From Acidimicrobiaceae bacterium (GTDB lineage: Bacteria; Actinomycetota; Acidimicrobiia; Acidimicrobiales; UBA8592), in the NCBI GenBank assembly GCA_002709645.1, contig PAQG01000011.1, positions 1-62,637 on the forward strand: a DNA stretch of 62,637 bases, read 5' to 3'. Under the pieces are notes generated by a model that was given only the letters and a program-made list of their open reading frames with translations, was not told the DNA's origin and did no database searches. The position numbers were made by a program, and so were the translations under genes. This document shows positions 7,956-17,116 of the stretch, one piece after another; within the stretch, counting starts at the first letter, position 1; the number at the start of each line of letters is the position of its first letter.

Positions 7956-9980
7956 ATGGCAATCGTTGAGAATGAAGAAACTACGCTAGAACTTGAATCC
8001 GGCGAAGAAAAATCTGCAGGAAAACCTCTTGGAGCGCTCACTCGCCCTCAGGGAGGAAATGGTTGGAAAGATTGGCTCTTTACTGTTGACCACAAAAAGA
8101 TCGGAATTATGTATGGTGCAGCGGGACTACTTTTCTTCGTTATAGGTGGCGTATACGCCTTATTTGTAAGGCTTCAGCTGAGTCGACCAGGGAACTCTAT
8201 TCTCTCCGCCGAAACATATAATCAAGTCTTTACCATGCATGGAGTTGTCATGGTTTTTCTCGCGGCAATTCCACTTGGGGCTGCATTCGCTAACTATTTA
8301 ATCCCCCTCCAAATTGGTGCCCGCGATGTCGCATTCCCAAGACTTAACGCTTTTAGCTTTTGGGTGTTCCTTGGGGGAGGATTATTCCTCTTATCATCTA
8401 TGTTTATTGGTGGCTGGTGGGAAAATGCTCCAGATGGAGGATGGTTTGCCTATTCACCAAATACAGGTGTTCTTTTCTCACCTAGTAAAGGAATTGACTT
8501 CTTCGCTATCGGTCTTCAAATAACAGGAATAGCTTCCCTTGTAGGTGCTATCAACCTCATCGTCACTGTACTGAATATGCGGTCGCCTGGAATGACGTTA
8601 ATGAAAATGCCAGTCCTCACATGGATGCTCTTTATTACGCAATTACTCCTCTTGTTCGCAATGCCTGTAATTTCAGTAGCACTCTTTCTCCTCACCTTTG
8701 ATCGACTATTTGACGCAAACTTTTTCAATGTCGCCGAAGGTGCAGACCCTCTTCTATGGCAACACCTCTTTTGGATCTTCGGCCATCCCGAAGTCTATGT
8801 TTTGATATTGCCGAGCTTTGGCGTGATATCTGAAATTATTCCAACTTTCAGTCGAAAACCTATCTTTGGTTACCCATTCATGGTTTTCTCTGGCATTGCC
8901 ATTGGGTTTATGGGCTGGGGTGTATGGGCGCATCATATGTTCGCATCAGGAGTTGGCCCAGTTGCTGTAGCAGCATTCTCTGTTTCAACAATGTTCATTG
9001 CAGTTCCTACCGGTGTAAAAATTCTCAATTGGTTGGCAACAATGTGGGGGGGACGAATCCGTTTTACCACACCCATGCTTTACGCAACTTCAGTCGTGGC
9101 AATGTTTACCATCGGAGGATTGTCCGGTGTGACACACTCGCTCGCCGCTGCAGATACACAACAAACAGATACATACTACATAGTTGCTCACTTTCATTAC
9201 GTAATCTTTGGCGGGATAATACTTGGATTCTTTGGAGGATTTTATTTCTGGTGGCCAAAGATCTTCGGGTATTTCCTTTCAGAAAAAATTGGAAAATCAA
9301 GCTTCTGGGTAATGGTTATTGGGTTTAATCTAACGTTTGGACCAATGCATATACTCGGGTTACAAGGAATGAGCCGGAGAATCCAAACCTATTCAGAAGG
9401 TCAAGGATTTGACCTATGGAACATGGTTTCAACTCTTGGCGCGTTTATGATTGCAATCGCCACTGCAATGTTCGTAGCTAATACCATCATAAGTAGGCGA
9501 GCTTTTAAAGCTGGGAAAACCCCAGCAGCGGGTCCCGACCCTTGGGATGCGAGATCACTTGAATGGATGACAGCATCACCAGTCCCGGAACATAACTTTG
9601 ATGAGGTAATTCAAGTAGAACGTCAAGACGAATTCTGGCATCGAAAATGGGGAAGAAATGAGGAAGGACAAGTAGTCAGACTAGCTACAGCAGAAGAGGT
9701 AGCCCATGATGGAAGCAACACCAACGTTCACTTACCAGCGCCATCATATTGGCCCCTTGTTGCAGCAGCTGGACTACCTATTGTTGGATATGGACTTATC
9801 TACAACCTTTGGCTCTGCGTACTAGGTGGGTTACTAATCCTTGGTGGACTTTACGGATGGGTATTTGAACCAGTTGACGATCCAAACGCTGATAGCCACG
9901 ACCATCATGATGATCAAACTGAGGGAACGGAATTAGTAGAAGGCGACGAAGTCTTAGATCAGGAGGTGACTAGTGAGTGA
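7956..9980 (+). CDS. ctaD: Cytochrome c oxidase subunit I (A-type, caa3)
   Basis: Catalytic heme a / heme a3-CuB subunit, 674 residues. All ligands are present: H95 (TMHGVV), H277 with Y281 (GHPEVY), H326-H327 (WAHHMF), H412 and H414 (HFHYV). E279 and the D-channel residues of ARDVAFPRLN mark an A1-type proton-pumping enzyme. After the twelve core helices there is an extension with two more hydrophobic segments (about residues 590-635) and a His/Asp-rich end (DSHDHHDD). Its reading frame overlaps ctaE by 8 bp. It is the functional counterpart of the ligand-less paralogue at 3343. Confidence 0.97.
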   Translation: MAIVENEETTLELESGEEKSAGKPLGALTRPQGGNGWKDWLFTVDHKKIGIMYGAAGLLFFVIGGVYALFVRLQLSRPGNSILSAETYNQVFTMHGVVMVFLAAIPLGAAFANYLIPLQIGARDVAFPRLNAFSFWVFLGGGLFLLSSMFIGGWWENAPDGGWFAYSPNTGVLFSPSKGIDFFAIGLQITGIASLVGAINLIVTVLNMRSPGMTLMKMPVLTWMLFITQLLLLFAMPVISVALFLLTFDRLFDANFFNVAEGADPLLWQHLFWIFGHPEVYVLILPSFGVISEIIPTFSRKPIFGYPFMVFSGIAIGFMGWGVWAHHMFASGVGPVAVAAFSVSTMFIAVPTGVKILNWLATMWGGRIRFTTPMLYATSVVAMFTIGGLSGVTHSLAAADTQQTDTYYIVAHFHYVIFGGIILGFFGGFYFWWPKIFGYFLSEKIGKSSFWVMVIGFNLTFGPMHILGLQGMSRRIQTYSEGQGFDLWNMVSTLGAFMIAIATAMFVANTIISRRAFKAGKTPAAGPDPWDARSLEWMTASPVPEHNFDEVIQVERQDEFWHRKWGRNEEGQVVRLATAEEVAHDGSNTNVHLPAPSYWPLVAAAGLPIVGYGLIYNLWLCVLGGLLILGGLYGWVFEPVDDPNADSHDHHDDQTEGTELVEGDEVLDQEVTSE

Positions 9981-10548
9981 CGAAACCACGCTAGGTGTTT
10001 CTAATGACAAGCTAGGGATGTGGGTCTTTTTAGGTTCAGACTGTCTCCTTTTTGGTGGCCTCATATCAACTTATATGCTCTACAAGGATCGAATAGGGCC
10101 AGATGACCTAGGGGCAGAAGAGATGTTTGACATCCCTTTTACTTCAGTAAGTTCGTTCGTCTTACTTATGAGTTCGTTAACAGTTGTGTTGGCAATAACT
10201 GCTTTACGAAGAAACGATATTCGAAGAAGTAGAATCTGGCTTCTATCAACAGCAATTCTTGGAGCAATATTCGTTGGTGGACAGGTTTACGAATTCACCG
10301 TTTTCTATCGGGAAGGACTTGGCTACACAACAAATCTCTTTGGGACGGCTTTCTTCACTCTGACAGGCTTCCATGGGGTTCACGTCACCGTTGGCATCAT
10401 TTTCCTTATGTCCATGTACATCCAGTCAATGCGAGGAAAACTTACATCAGTACAAGAAGAAAGATTAGAAATAATAGGTCTGTATTGGCACTTTGTTGAC
10501 GTTGTCTGGATTGTCATTTTCACTATCGTTTACCTCTTCCCACAATAG
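9973..10548 (+). CDS. ctaE: Cytochrome c oxidase subunit III
   Basis: A 191-residue, five-helix subunit III. Family marks are TGFHGVHVTVGIIFL and the C-terminal GLYWHFVDVVWIVIFTIVYL. It stabilises subunit I and its proton supply. Start codon GTG inside the ctaD end, with AGGAGGTGA immediately upstream as ribosome binding site. Part of the ctaCDEF operon. Confidence 0.95.
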   Translation: MSDETTLGVSNDKLGMWVFLGSDCLLFGGLISTYMLYKDRIGPDDLGAEEMFDIPFTSVSSFVLLMSSLTVVLAITALRRNDIRRSRIWLLSTAILGAIFVGGQVYEFTVFYREGLGYTTNLFGTAFFTLTGFHGVHVTVGIIFLMSMYIQSMRGKLTSVQEERLEIIGLYWHFVDVVWIVIFTIVYLFPQ

Positions 10549-10556
10549 GAATCAAT

Positions 10557-10976
10557 ATGAGTACAACAGAAGAAACACAAATTGAAGAATCTTGGGTAAA
10601 ACAAGATTGGATTTACATTAAAACAGCTCTCATACTGGGCGCGTTTACTGCCATTGAAGTTTTCACATACTTTGAATCAGTCCACAATGCACCGGAATGG
10701 CTCATGGTAGTTACATTATCTTTTCTTATGGTTATCAAATTCTTCTTAGTCGCAGCGATTTTCATGCATCTACGAGATGACAATGCAGTATTCACGAAGA
10801 TGATGGTTATGGGTATGTGTATTGCCTGGCCAGTTTATTTTGTTATGGCGTTCGCTATGGGATTTCTTCCAAATTGGAATGTCATCATTAAAGTCCTATT
10901 TCTTTTCCTTCCCCCAGCAATCATTGGTTCTTGGTTAGGTTTTTCATTTAAAGGTGGCGATGGAAGCCATCATTAA
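10557..10976 (+). CDS. ctaF: Cytochrome c oxidase subunit IV (prokaryotic type)
   Basis: A 139-residue protein with three to four helices. The K-F-F-L-V-A-A-I-F-M-H-L stretch is the conserved core of the small prokaryotic subunit IV (COX4_pro / CtaF). It follows ctaE by 8 bp and ends in SHH. It is an accessory membrane subunit of the caa3 oxidase. Confidence 0.88.
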   Translation: MSTTEETQIEESWVKQDWIYIKTALILGAFTAIEVFTYFESVHNAPEWLMVVTLSFLMVIKFFLVAAIFMHLRDDNAVFTKMMVMGMCIAWPVYFVMAFAMGFLPNWNVIIKVLFLFLPPAIIGSWLGFSFKGGDGSHH

Positions 10977-11077
10977 TAAAGCAGAAAATTTCAAAAATCT
11001 TAGCTAACTAGAGTTAAGTCGCAACAACTATTGTCCAAAATTGCTACTTCTGGATTAACGCGTGGCAGGCTAAAACT

Positions 11078-11932
11078 GTGACCCTTGCAACAAGTAGTGA
11101 TATCTGGCGATTTCAATTCCACCCTGAGGTGTGGATCGTAATCTTTGGTGGTTTTCTTCTTGCTTTCTATGCAGTGAAAATTGTAGGACCAAATGCGGTT
11201 CCGGGCGAAGAACCCATTTACACCAGAACAAATTCAATCGCATTTATAGCGGCAATGTTCAGCCTATGGTTCGCTTCCGACTGGCCGATGCATGATATTT
11301 CAGAAGAGTATCTTTATTCGGCGCATATGCTCCAACACTTAATCATTTCATTAATTGTCCCACCCTTACTCCTCCTTGCTTTCCCAAACTGGTTAGCGAG
11401 ATTACTTATCTCACCGAACGGCAAAATCGGTAAATGGATTAGCCAATTAACAAGACCAGTTATTGCTGGATTCGTTTATAACTTCGTAATAATTGTCACA
11501 CATCTTCCGTTCACAGTGAATTACTCAATTGAGAATGGCCCATTTCACTATTTCGTACACCTCATAGTTTTCCTTTCTTCACTTTGGATGTGGATACCAG
11601 TGATGAGTCCGCTACCTGAGCTTAGGAAAAGTCTTCCAGCGCAAATGGTTTACCTCTTTCTCATGTCTGTCATTCCAACCGTGCCGGCAGGATTTCTCAC
11701 ATTTGCTGGCGGCGCCCTTTATGATGCGTATGATCATTCAGTCCGCTTATGGGGGATAGATATCACGACAGATCAGCAATTAGCTGGCCTGGTAATGAAA
11801 CTCATCGGCGGGATCTACCTCTGGGTTTGGATTGCTAGTAGATTTTTCCAATGGAGCAGAAAGAATAGCCCCGAAATGGTTCTTGTGGATAGTCAGAACC
11901 AATCAGACTTAAAAGAAAAAGATATTAAGTAA
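11078..11932 (+). CDS. ctaG: Cytochrome c oxidase assembly factor CtaG (caa3 type)
   Basis: A 284-residue polytopic protein with the caa3_CtaG pattern: DWPMHDISEEYLYSAHMLQH, the His-containing helix HYFVHLIVFLSSLWMW and the C-terminal D-x-Q-L-A-G-L-V-M-K-L-I-G-G helix. The family is required for formation of active caa3 oxidase, probably in CuB delivery. GTG start about 100 bp after ctaF. It converges with serS 4 bp downstream, with no obvious terminator in between. Confidence 0.9.
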   Translation: MTLATSSDIWRFQFHPEVWIVIFGGFLLAFYAVKIVGPNAVPGEEPIYTRTNSIAFIAAMFSLWFASDWPMHDISEEYLYSAHMLQHLIISLIVPPLLLLAFPNWLARLLISPNGKIGKWISQLTRPVIAGFVYNFVIIVTHLPFTVNYSIENGPFHYFVHLIVFLSSLWMWIPVMSPLPELRKSLPAQMVYLFLMSVIPTVPAGFLTFAGGALYDAYDHSVRLWGIDITTDQQLAGLVMKLIGGIYLWVWIASRFFQWSRKNSPEMVLVDSQNQSDLKEKDIK

Positions 11933-11936
11933 CGCC

Positions 11937-13214
11937 TTAACTTACAGGGGGTTTAATAATTTCTAAACCACAGAAAGGTCTTAACACTTCAGGCACAACG
12001 AAACTTCCATCTTTTTGCTGACAGTGTTCCATGAGAAAAACTAATGTTCTCCCAACTGCACAAGCAGTTCCATTTAAGGTATGTGCAAGTAGATTGCCTT
12101 CAGTATTCCGAATTCGTGTTTTCATTCGTCGTGCAGAAAAATCAAGATAGTTAGAGCAACTAGTTAACTCTCGGTATTGACCTTCCGATGGAAGCCAGAC
12201 TTCACAGTCATATTTGAGTGAAGCAGGAGCGCCTAAGTCTTCAGCCGGAACCAATATAACTCGATGCGGTAATTGAAGCTCAGTTAATATTTCTTGCTCA
12301 ATTCCACGAAGAACTTCTAGCTCATCCCAAGATTTCTCTGGTTCGCAGAACGAAAACATCTCCACCTTGTCGAATTGATGAACTCTAAAGATACCCGTTG
12401 TGTCTTTCCCATAGGTCCCCGCTTCACGTCGGAAACAGGATGAATATCCAACTAAACGAATAGGTACATCCTCTCTTTCAAGCAGGTCTCCACGGTGAAG
12501 ACCTGCAAGGGCAACTTCACTAGTTCCAGTCAAAAAAAGGTCATCTTTGGGGAGTTCATAAACTTGGTTCCGATCCGTTGGGAAAAACCCTGCATCAACC
12601 ATCATTTGCTCACGAACAAGAACTGGTGTTACGACAGGGGTGAAACCCTTACTCACTAATTTCGACATAGTGTATTGCACAAGTGCAAATTCAAGTAGGA
12701 CAGCCTCGTTTTTAAGATATGCAAACCGACTGCCCATGTTCTCTGCAGCTTTTTCAGTTTCCACCCATCCCATAAACTCTCCGTACTCAGCATGAGTCAT
12801 GGGCGGAGCAGTTGGACAATCTCCGATAACTTCTACAACTTCAAAATTATCTTCACCGCCATCTGGGCAACGCACATCAGCGGGGTTGGGTAAGGCAATT
12901 GTTAACTCATTTAACAATTCAGATTGAGTACCATAGTCATTTTCCTTTACTTGCAAAAGCTCTTTCATAGCTGTTGCTGCAGCGATTTTGTCATCTCTTT
13001 CTTCAGGGGAAGCTTGCCCGATCTCTTTAGAAGCTGCATTCTGCTGAGAACGAAGTTCTTCAACTTCCTGTTGAAGTTTCCTACATATCTCTTCTTTATC
13101 TAGAACATCATCTAGAACTTCGGGTTCAATCCCTTTACGGACAATACCTAACCTGTAGGTATCATCATCACGGAGTTTCTTTAAATCAATCACTCTTGAG
13201 AGACTACCGGCCAT
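11937..13214 (-). CDS. serS: Seryl-tRNA synthetase
   Basis: Class II synthetase of 425 residues. The N-terminal coiled-coil arm lies at about residues 30-105. The catalytic core contains TGTSEVALAGLH, motif 2 CFRREAGTYGKDTTGIFRVH with the Q-F-D-K-V-E that follows, and motif 3 as NGTACAVGRTLVFLMEHCQ. Length is typical. It charges tRNA-Ser in the cytoplasm. It is convergent with ctaG, and about 100 bp separate it from the divergent AMP-ligase gene. Confidence 0.97.
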   Translation of the reverse strand: MAGSLSRVIDLKKLRDDDTYRLGIVRKGIEPEVLDDVLDKEEICRKLQQEVEELRSQQNAASKEIGQASPEERDDKIAAATAMKELLQVKENDYGTQSELLNELTIALPNPADVRCPDGGEDNFEVVEVIGDCPTAPPMTHAEYGEFMGWVETEKAAENMGSRFAYLKNEAVLLEFALVQYTMSKLVSKGFTPVVTPVLVREQMMVDAGFFPTDRNQVYELPKDDLFLTGTSEVALAGLHRGDLLEREDVPIRLVGYSSCFRREAGTYGKDTTGIFRVHQFDKVEMFSFCEPEKSWDELEVLRGIEQEILTELQLPHRVILVPAEDLGAPASLKYDCEVWLPSEGQYRELTSCSNYLDFSARRMKTRIRNTEGNLLAHTLNGTACAVGRTLVFLMEHCQQKDGSFVVPEVLRPFCGLEIIKPPVS

Positions 13215-13316
13215 TAGAGGTTACTCAGATGAATATTGAAAATACATTTTCTAAATTTGATATAAACATTTAGCAATTGGTTACATAAAGGAATAATCAC
13301 GTGGGAAACTTACGAC

Positions 13317-14819
13317 ATGCTCGCTACTTCTTTAAAAATTGTAACCAGAGAACACGGTTCTAAAATCGCATACAAAACCGCGAGAGGAACAGAAATTACG
13401 TATCAAGAATTAGATCAATTCTCAGACGAAGTTGGTGCTTGGATCAACAATAGTGGACTAGCTGAAAGTTCTGTAGTAGCTCTTTGCCTCCCTAGTCATA
13501 TTGAATACATCATTTCTTATCTAGCAGTAGCAAAAGTTGGCGGTATTACCGCAGGAGTAAACCCACGGTTGACTTCTCGTGAACGTGAGGAAGCATTAGA
13601 GGTCCTTAATCCTGACTTAGTGATAACTGCAGCAGGTTATGAGACAGGCGTTGGAAGCAGATACAGGTCTGAAACTATTCAACTCAATCAAAGCACTAAT
13701 CAGATAATGCTCAAACAACGCCTTATTGGTGAAAAGCCTAGCGAATTAGAACCTAATCCGAATCGACCGGTCTGTATTTGTTTTACATCAGGTAGTACTG
13801 GAAAACCTAAAGGGGTTTGGTTTACCAATAAGCAACTACAAGCAATAAGTGATCTCGACACAGGCGGTTCCTGGGGTGGTGGCGGTCATCGGTATGCAAG
13901 TACTGAATTTGCGCATGTAGGTGTAATGACAAAACTACCGTGGTTACTTTCTTCTGCCGGAACCACGCATTTAGTTGAAAAATGGAATGCAAAGGAAATT
14001 CTTCAATTGATCCACGACCATCAGATGACGTCAGTAAGTGCTATCGCTCCACAAATCGCGCTCATGTTGAAACAGGAAAATATCGCATCACTTGATTTTA
14101 ACTCTGTCAAAGCAATCGTTACCGGAGGCGCATTTGCTTCTCCAGATCTCATTCGAGCTGGGAGAGAAACATTCGGAGCTCCGTGGTCAATTAGATATAG
14201 TTCAACTGAGTCAGGAGGAATCGGACTGGGGACACGTCTTGACGCAGATGATAGCGAGGCGTTACATACGGTAGGGAAACCGCGGGAAGGGGTCCAAGCG
14301 AAGATATGTGATGCCGCAGGTCAAGAACTTCCAAATGGTGAAATAGGAGAAATTTGGTTATCTTCTCCAGCTGTAATGAGTGGTTACTGGAATGACCCAG
14401 AATCAACAGCGATGGTTCTCAAAGATAATTGGCTCAAAACAGGAGATTTAGCATATATCAATGAGAACAATTGCTTTGTACTTGCAGGAAGAACAAATGA
14501 GATGTTTATACGCGGTGGATACAATATTTTCCCGCTGGAAGTGGAAGGGGTTCTAGCGGGTCATAGCAAAGTTTCTGAAATAGTTATCGTTCCTAGGTCA
14601 GATCAGGTCATGGGAGAAATTGGAGTAGCGGTGGTCGTCCCATTAGATATTGATAACCCACCAACATTGGAAGAAATTCGTCAATTTGGAGAAAAAGACC
14701 TTGCTTTATACAAGTTGCCGGAGGCACTTACATACATTCAAGAAATACCAAGAAATGCAACGGACAAAATTGACCGTAAACGGCTAAAAGAAATCATCCC
14801 GAAATTGATAGACCGCTAG
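13317..14819 (+). CDS. AMP-binding acyl-CoA synthetase family protein
   Basis: Class I adenylate-forming enzyme of 500 residues. The P-loop-like motif is TSGSTGKPKG (about residues 157-166), then YSSTESGG, the TGDLAYI motif, the hinge GGYNIFPLEVE and a C-terminal catalytic lysine context ATDKIDRKRL (usual ATGKIDR). It activates a carboxylic acid with ATP, most likely forming an acyl-CoA; chain length cannot be read from sequence. The start is uncertain: the best ribosome binding site (AAAGGA, 13287) points at a GTG at 13301 that is out of frame, so ATG 13317 is used. It converges with the next gene, overlapping by 4 bp. Confidence 0.88.
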   Translation: MLATSLKIVTREHGSKIAYKTARGTEITYQELDQFSDEVGAWINNSGLAESSVVALCLPSHIEYIISYLAVAKVGGITAGVNPRLTSREREEALEVLNPDLVITAAGYETGVGSRYRSETIQLNQSTNQIMLKQRLIGEKPSELEPNPNRPVCICFTSGSTGKPKGVWFTNKQLQAISDLDTGGSWGGGGHRYASTEFAHVGVMTKLPWLLSSAGTTHLVEKWNAKEILQLIHDHQMTSVSAIAPQIALMLKQENIASLDFNSVKAIVTGGAFASPDLIRAGRETFGAPWSIRYSSTESGGIGLGTRLDADDSEALHTVGKPREGVQAKICDAAGQELPNGEIGEIWLSSPAVMSGYWNDPESTAMVLKDNWLKTGDLAYINENNCFVLAGRTNEMFIRGGYNIFPLEVEGVLAGHSKVSEIVIVPRSDQVMGEIGVAVVVPLDIDNPPTLEEIRQFGEKDLALYKLPEALTYIQEIPRNATDKIDRKRLKEIIPKLIDR

Positions 14820-15445
14820 GTTTCTTCAGTTCTTTCAATGATACGACCTATCCAATTAATGTATGTTTCAGTTTCTTGAGCACCCGGTACGGGTAGGACA
14901 TTATTAATAAGCACAGTAGGAACAGCGGTAATTCCTTGATTAATCGCCTCATTGTGTTCTGAGATCACAGTATTTGTAAAAATTTCCCTTTTTTCTTGAA
15001 CAACCGAAAGAAAATGATCTGAATCCCCTCCTATTGAAGAGACTAAGTCAGCAAGAACATCCCAATTTGAAACAGTTCGGTTCTCAGAAAAATACGCTTT
15101 TAATAATCTGTAATGCATATCCATCGCCATTTCGGGCCATTCAGATAAGACAACCTTGTGCGCAATTTGTGCTGGAAGACTTCCTGAAGGTGGGGCATTT
15201 TGGGTTGCCCATGGTTGAAAATCTGCACGTGGTTCGAGGTCTGCCATCTTTTGCCAACCTCGTGTGTAGTTGACGAATTTCTCACGATCAGGAACTTTTG
15301 AACCGGATTTCAAAATAAAACTTTTCCAAGAAATTGAAACTTTTTCTCCGAAATGATCTTTGACCTCATCGAGACGAACCGTCCCGACATAACACCATGG
15401 TCAAAGAAAATCTGACCAAACAACTAACTCCACATGATTATCCAT
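14816..15445 (-). CDS. DsbA-family oxidoreductase, candidate selenoprotein (UPWC)
   Basis: From ATG 15445 the minus strand encodes V-E-L-V-V-W-S-D-F-L, then TGA (15403-15401), then P-W-C-Y-V-G-T-V-R-L-D-E and continues open to 14816 (209 codons). In FrnE/DsbA-like proteins the same place reads W-S-D-x-x-C-P-W-C-Y-I-G, so TGA replaces the first active-site Cys exactly. Later family features are intact, including the A-V-P-T-V-L-I-N segment with the cis-Pro. A SECIS-like hairpin follows the TGA. The best reading is a Sec-containing thiol oxidoreductase (UPWC). Without Sec insertion only an inactive fragment would be made. No sel genes are in the window. It is probably cotranscribed with the upstream fluC pair; a TTG at 15477 inside fluC is an alternative start. 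Confidence 0.78.
15361..15403 (-). promoter_or_regulatory. SECIS-like hairpin at the in-frame UGA
   Basis: In the minus-strand RNA the UGA begins an outer stem UGACC (15403-15399) / GGUCA (15365-15361). Above an asymmetric internal loop sits a 7-bp stem CGGGACG (15386-15380) / CGUCUCG (15376-15370), with one G-U pair and a GUU loop. The loop G is 22 nt after the UGA, inside the range seen for bacterial SECIS elements, which carry G/U in the apical loop. Confidence 0.65.
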
Positions 15446-15461
15446 ATCAATTAGTTTTAGA

Positions 15462-15860
15462 TCAACGATTCCCAATTTCCAAACCAATGAATGCTAAGAG
15501 GACACCTATTCCAATTGTCATCAAAAGGTAAGTATATGCAGTGAATCGATTTCCATTTGAAGATTCATCAGCGGTTTGCATTATTACAGTTGAGAAAGTT
15601 GAAAATGAACCTAAAAGTCCTCCACCTAATATTGTGATAGTCGTAGGGTGGAAATCACTTGCTAGAAGTAAGCCCAAAAGGAAAGATGAAGAAAGGTTCG
15701 CGGAAAGCGTCCCCAACCATTGCGGTGAAGATCCCCATAGTTGAGAACCCCAACGTAATAGTGAACCAATACCAGCTACGAAAAGAAAACACGTTGCAGC
15801 CAATAAAGAATTATTTTGCCAAAAAGCTAGGATTGGCGTCGTCATCAAAACAAGGTTCAT
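15462..15860 (-). CDS. Fluoride channel FluC/CrcB family, subunit 1
   Basis: A 132-residue, four-helix protein. Fluc family marks are G-S-L-L-R-W near the start of helix 1, N-L-S-S-S-F in helix 2 and GLLGSFSTFSTVIMQ in helix 3, the Phe-Ser/Thr track lining the ion path. The usual N-x-x-G-S of helix 2 is N-L-S-S-S here, a milder variant. Actinobacteria and Firmicutes often have two adjacent fluC genes whose products pair in opposite orientation; this one overlaps its partner by 4 bp. Confidence 0.88.
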   Translation of the reverse strand: MNLVLMTTPILAFWQNNSLLAATCFLFVAGIGSLLRWGSQLWGSSPQWLGTLSANLSSSFLLGLLLASDFHPTTITILGGGLLGSFSTFSTVIMQTADESSNGNRFTAYTYLLMTIGIGVLLAFIGLEIGNR

Positions 15861-16237
15861 TTTGAAGCCATTCGATCCGAAAATAATTGTTTAGCGAAAA
15901 TGTATGCCAGTAATCCCGCAGTACTTGAAGCAAGTAAGTACGAAATACCAATTAGAAACCTTTCATCACGGATAAATTCAGCTAAATCAACAGAAAAAGC
16001 TGAGAATGTCGTAAATGCTCCGCAAAAACCACTGGTAGCCCCAGCTAACCATTGACCTCTCAGATGAGATCCTCCGATTAGAACACCAAGAAGACCGCAC
16101 CCAACTACATTGATAAGAAAAATTTGCCAAGGCCAGATTCCAGTCGCAGGAAGCAGTTCAAGCAAGCCCCAGCGTGCACAAGCCCCTAACATGCCTCCGA
16201 GGAAAACCATGGTGAATGATTTCCTATCCATGTTCAA
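15857..16237 (-). CDS. Fluoride channel FluC/CrcB family, subunit 2
   Basis: A 126-residue, four-helix protein with GGMLGACARWG, FLINVVGCGLLGVLIGG and GFCGAFTTFSAFSVD, the canonical Fluc signatures (G-x-x-G-A-x-x-R, N-x-x-G, T-F-S-x-F). It exports fluoride passively. It is upstream of, and overlaps, the second fluC gene. I looked for a crcB fluoride riboswitch in the 160 bp upstream and saw no match to its conserved blocks. Confidence 0.92.
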   Translation of the reverse strand: MNMDRKSFTMVFLGGMLGACARWGLLELLPATGIWPWQIFLINVVGCGLLGVLIGGSHLRGQWLAGATSGFCGAFTTFSAFSVDLAEFIRDERFLIGISYLLASSTAGLLAYIFAKQLFSDRMASK

Positions 16238-16404
16238 TGACGTTACCGGCGAAAATACGTTGCTAATGGAAATCTAAGCCCATTTCTCAGTAATCCCTAT
16301 AGGAGAATATCGACTACAACGTACTAACGGAGAAGAATCAACGCTAACAACGAAAGTCATGAGAGAATAGGTAGAACAAAAATTTAAAAGAGAGAACTCA
16401 GGCA

Positions 16405-17004
16405 ATGAGTGTTGGCAACAATCGCATACTGGATGACCCTATACAACAATTTAAAACCTGGTATACCGAAGCAATCGAAGTGATGGTACATGAACCTGAT
16501 GCAGCAGTTGTATCAAGTATTGATGATGATGGATTTCCTTCATCCCGTTTTGTTCTAGTAAGAAAAATAGATAATGAGGGATTCCTATTCTTCACTAACT
16601 ACAACAGTGATAAAGCAACGTCATTTGCCCAAACCCCGAAAGTCTCTTTGACCTTCGGCTGGTTGCCATTGCAACGCCAAGTGCGAATCCAAGGAACCAT
16701 TGAGAAAGCTACCCGAGAAGAATCTGATGAATATTTCTTCGGACGCCCTCGAGGGCACCAAATAGGAGCCTGGGCTTCACCACAAAGTCAAATAATCAAT
16801 GACCGCAAAATTCTTCTCAAAAGATATGAAGAGATAACAGCCCAATTCGAGGGCAAAGAGATTCCTCGCCCAGAGAACTGGGGTGGGTATAGGGTAACCC
16901 CAACAGTAATTGAATTTTGGCAAGGGAAACCGGATCGATTACATGACCGATTCCGCTACCGCAGAATTAATGATGGTTGGAATATTCAAAGACTCGCACC
17001 ATAA
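16405..17004 (+). CDS. pdxH: Pyridoxamine 5'-phosphate oxidase
   Basis: A 199-residue FMN enzyme that converts PNP/PMP to pyridoxal 5'-phosphate. Visible signatures: SSRFVLVRKID, FFTNYNSDKA, the FMN/substrate stretch RQVRIQGTIEK, GAWASPQSQ and the C-terminal family pattern WGGYRVTPTVIEFWQG followed by R-L-H-D-R-F-R-Y. Length is typical. It is divergent from fluC. The product cofactor is needed by HemL at 33449. Confidence 0.96.
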   Translation: MSVGNNRILDDPIQQFKTWYTEAIEVMVHEPDAAVVSSIDDDGFPSSRFVLVRKIDNEGFLFFTNYNSDKATSFAQTPKVSLTFGWLPLQRQVRIQGTIEKATREESDEYFFGRPRGHQIGAWASPQSQIINDRKILLKRYEEITAQFEGKEIPRPENWGGYRVTPTVIEFWQGKPDRLHDRFRYRRINDGWNIQRLAP

Positions 17005-17097
17005 ATCCCCATGTTTTGATTGAAGTAAAGCTGCTATTTGAATTTGAGAAATAAATAAGAGTATTGATTGTGGGTTGGCATACAATAACTTATTTTG

Positions 17098-17111
17098 TTA
17101 GGTTCACCTAA
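17098..17111. promoter_or_regulatory. 6-2-6 palindrome, possible operator
   Basis: TTAGGT-TC-ACCTAA is a perfect palindrome about 70 bp before ATG 17182, directly upstream of a TATAAC and the structured leader. Half-sites resemble the IdeR/DtxR half-site TTAGG, but the spacing is too short for the 19-bp consensus, so the regulator is unknown. Confidence 0.4.
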
Positions 17112-17116
17112 TATAA

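Noticed and set aside
14816-15313. DsbA-like gene as a simple shorter protein starting at TTG 15313
   Set aside because: That start would remove the whole active-site region; the frame continues upstream with family-like sequence across a single TGA at the catalytic position.
15313-15445. Frameshift or plain nonsense mutation in the DsbA-like gene
   Set aside because: No frame change is needed, everything after the TGA fits the family, and a SECIS-like hairpin starts at the TGA. It remains the main alternative if Sec genes are missing.
16238-16404. Fluoride riboswitch upstream of the fluC pair
   Set aside because: Conserved crcB-motif blocks were not found on the minus strand.
17098-17111. 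IdeR/DtxR iron box
   Set aside because: Half-sites look similar, but the spacing between TTAGG and CCTAA is 4 bp instead of the 9 bp of the 19-bp consensus.
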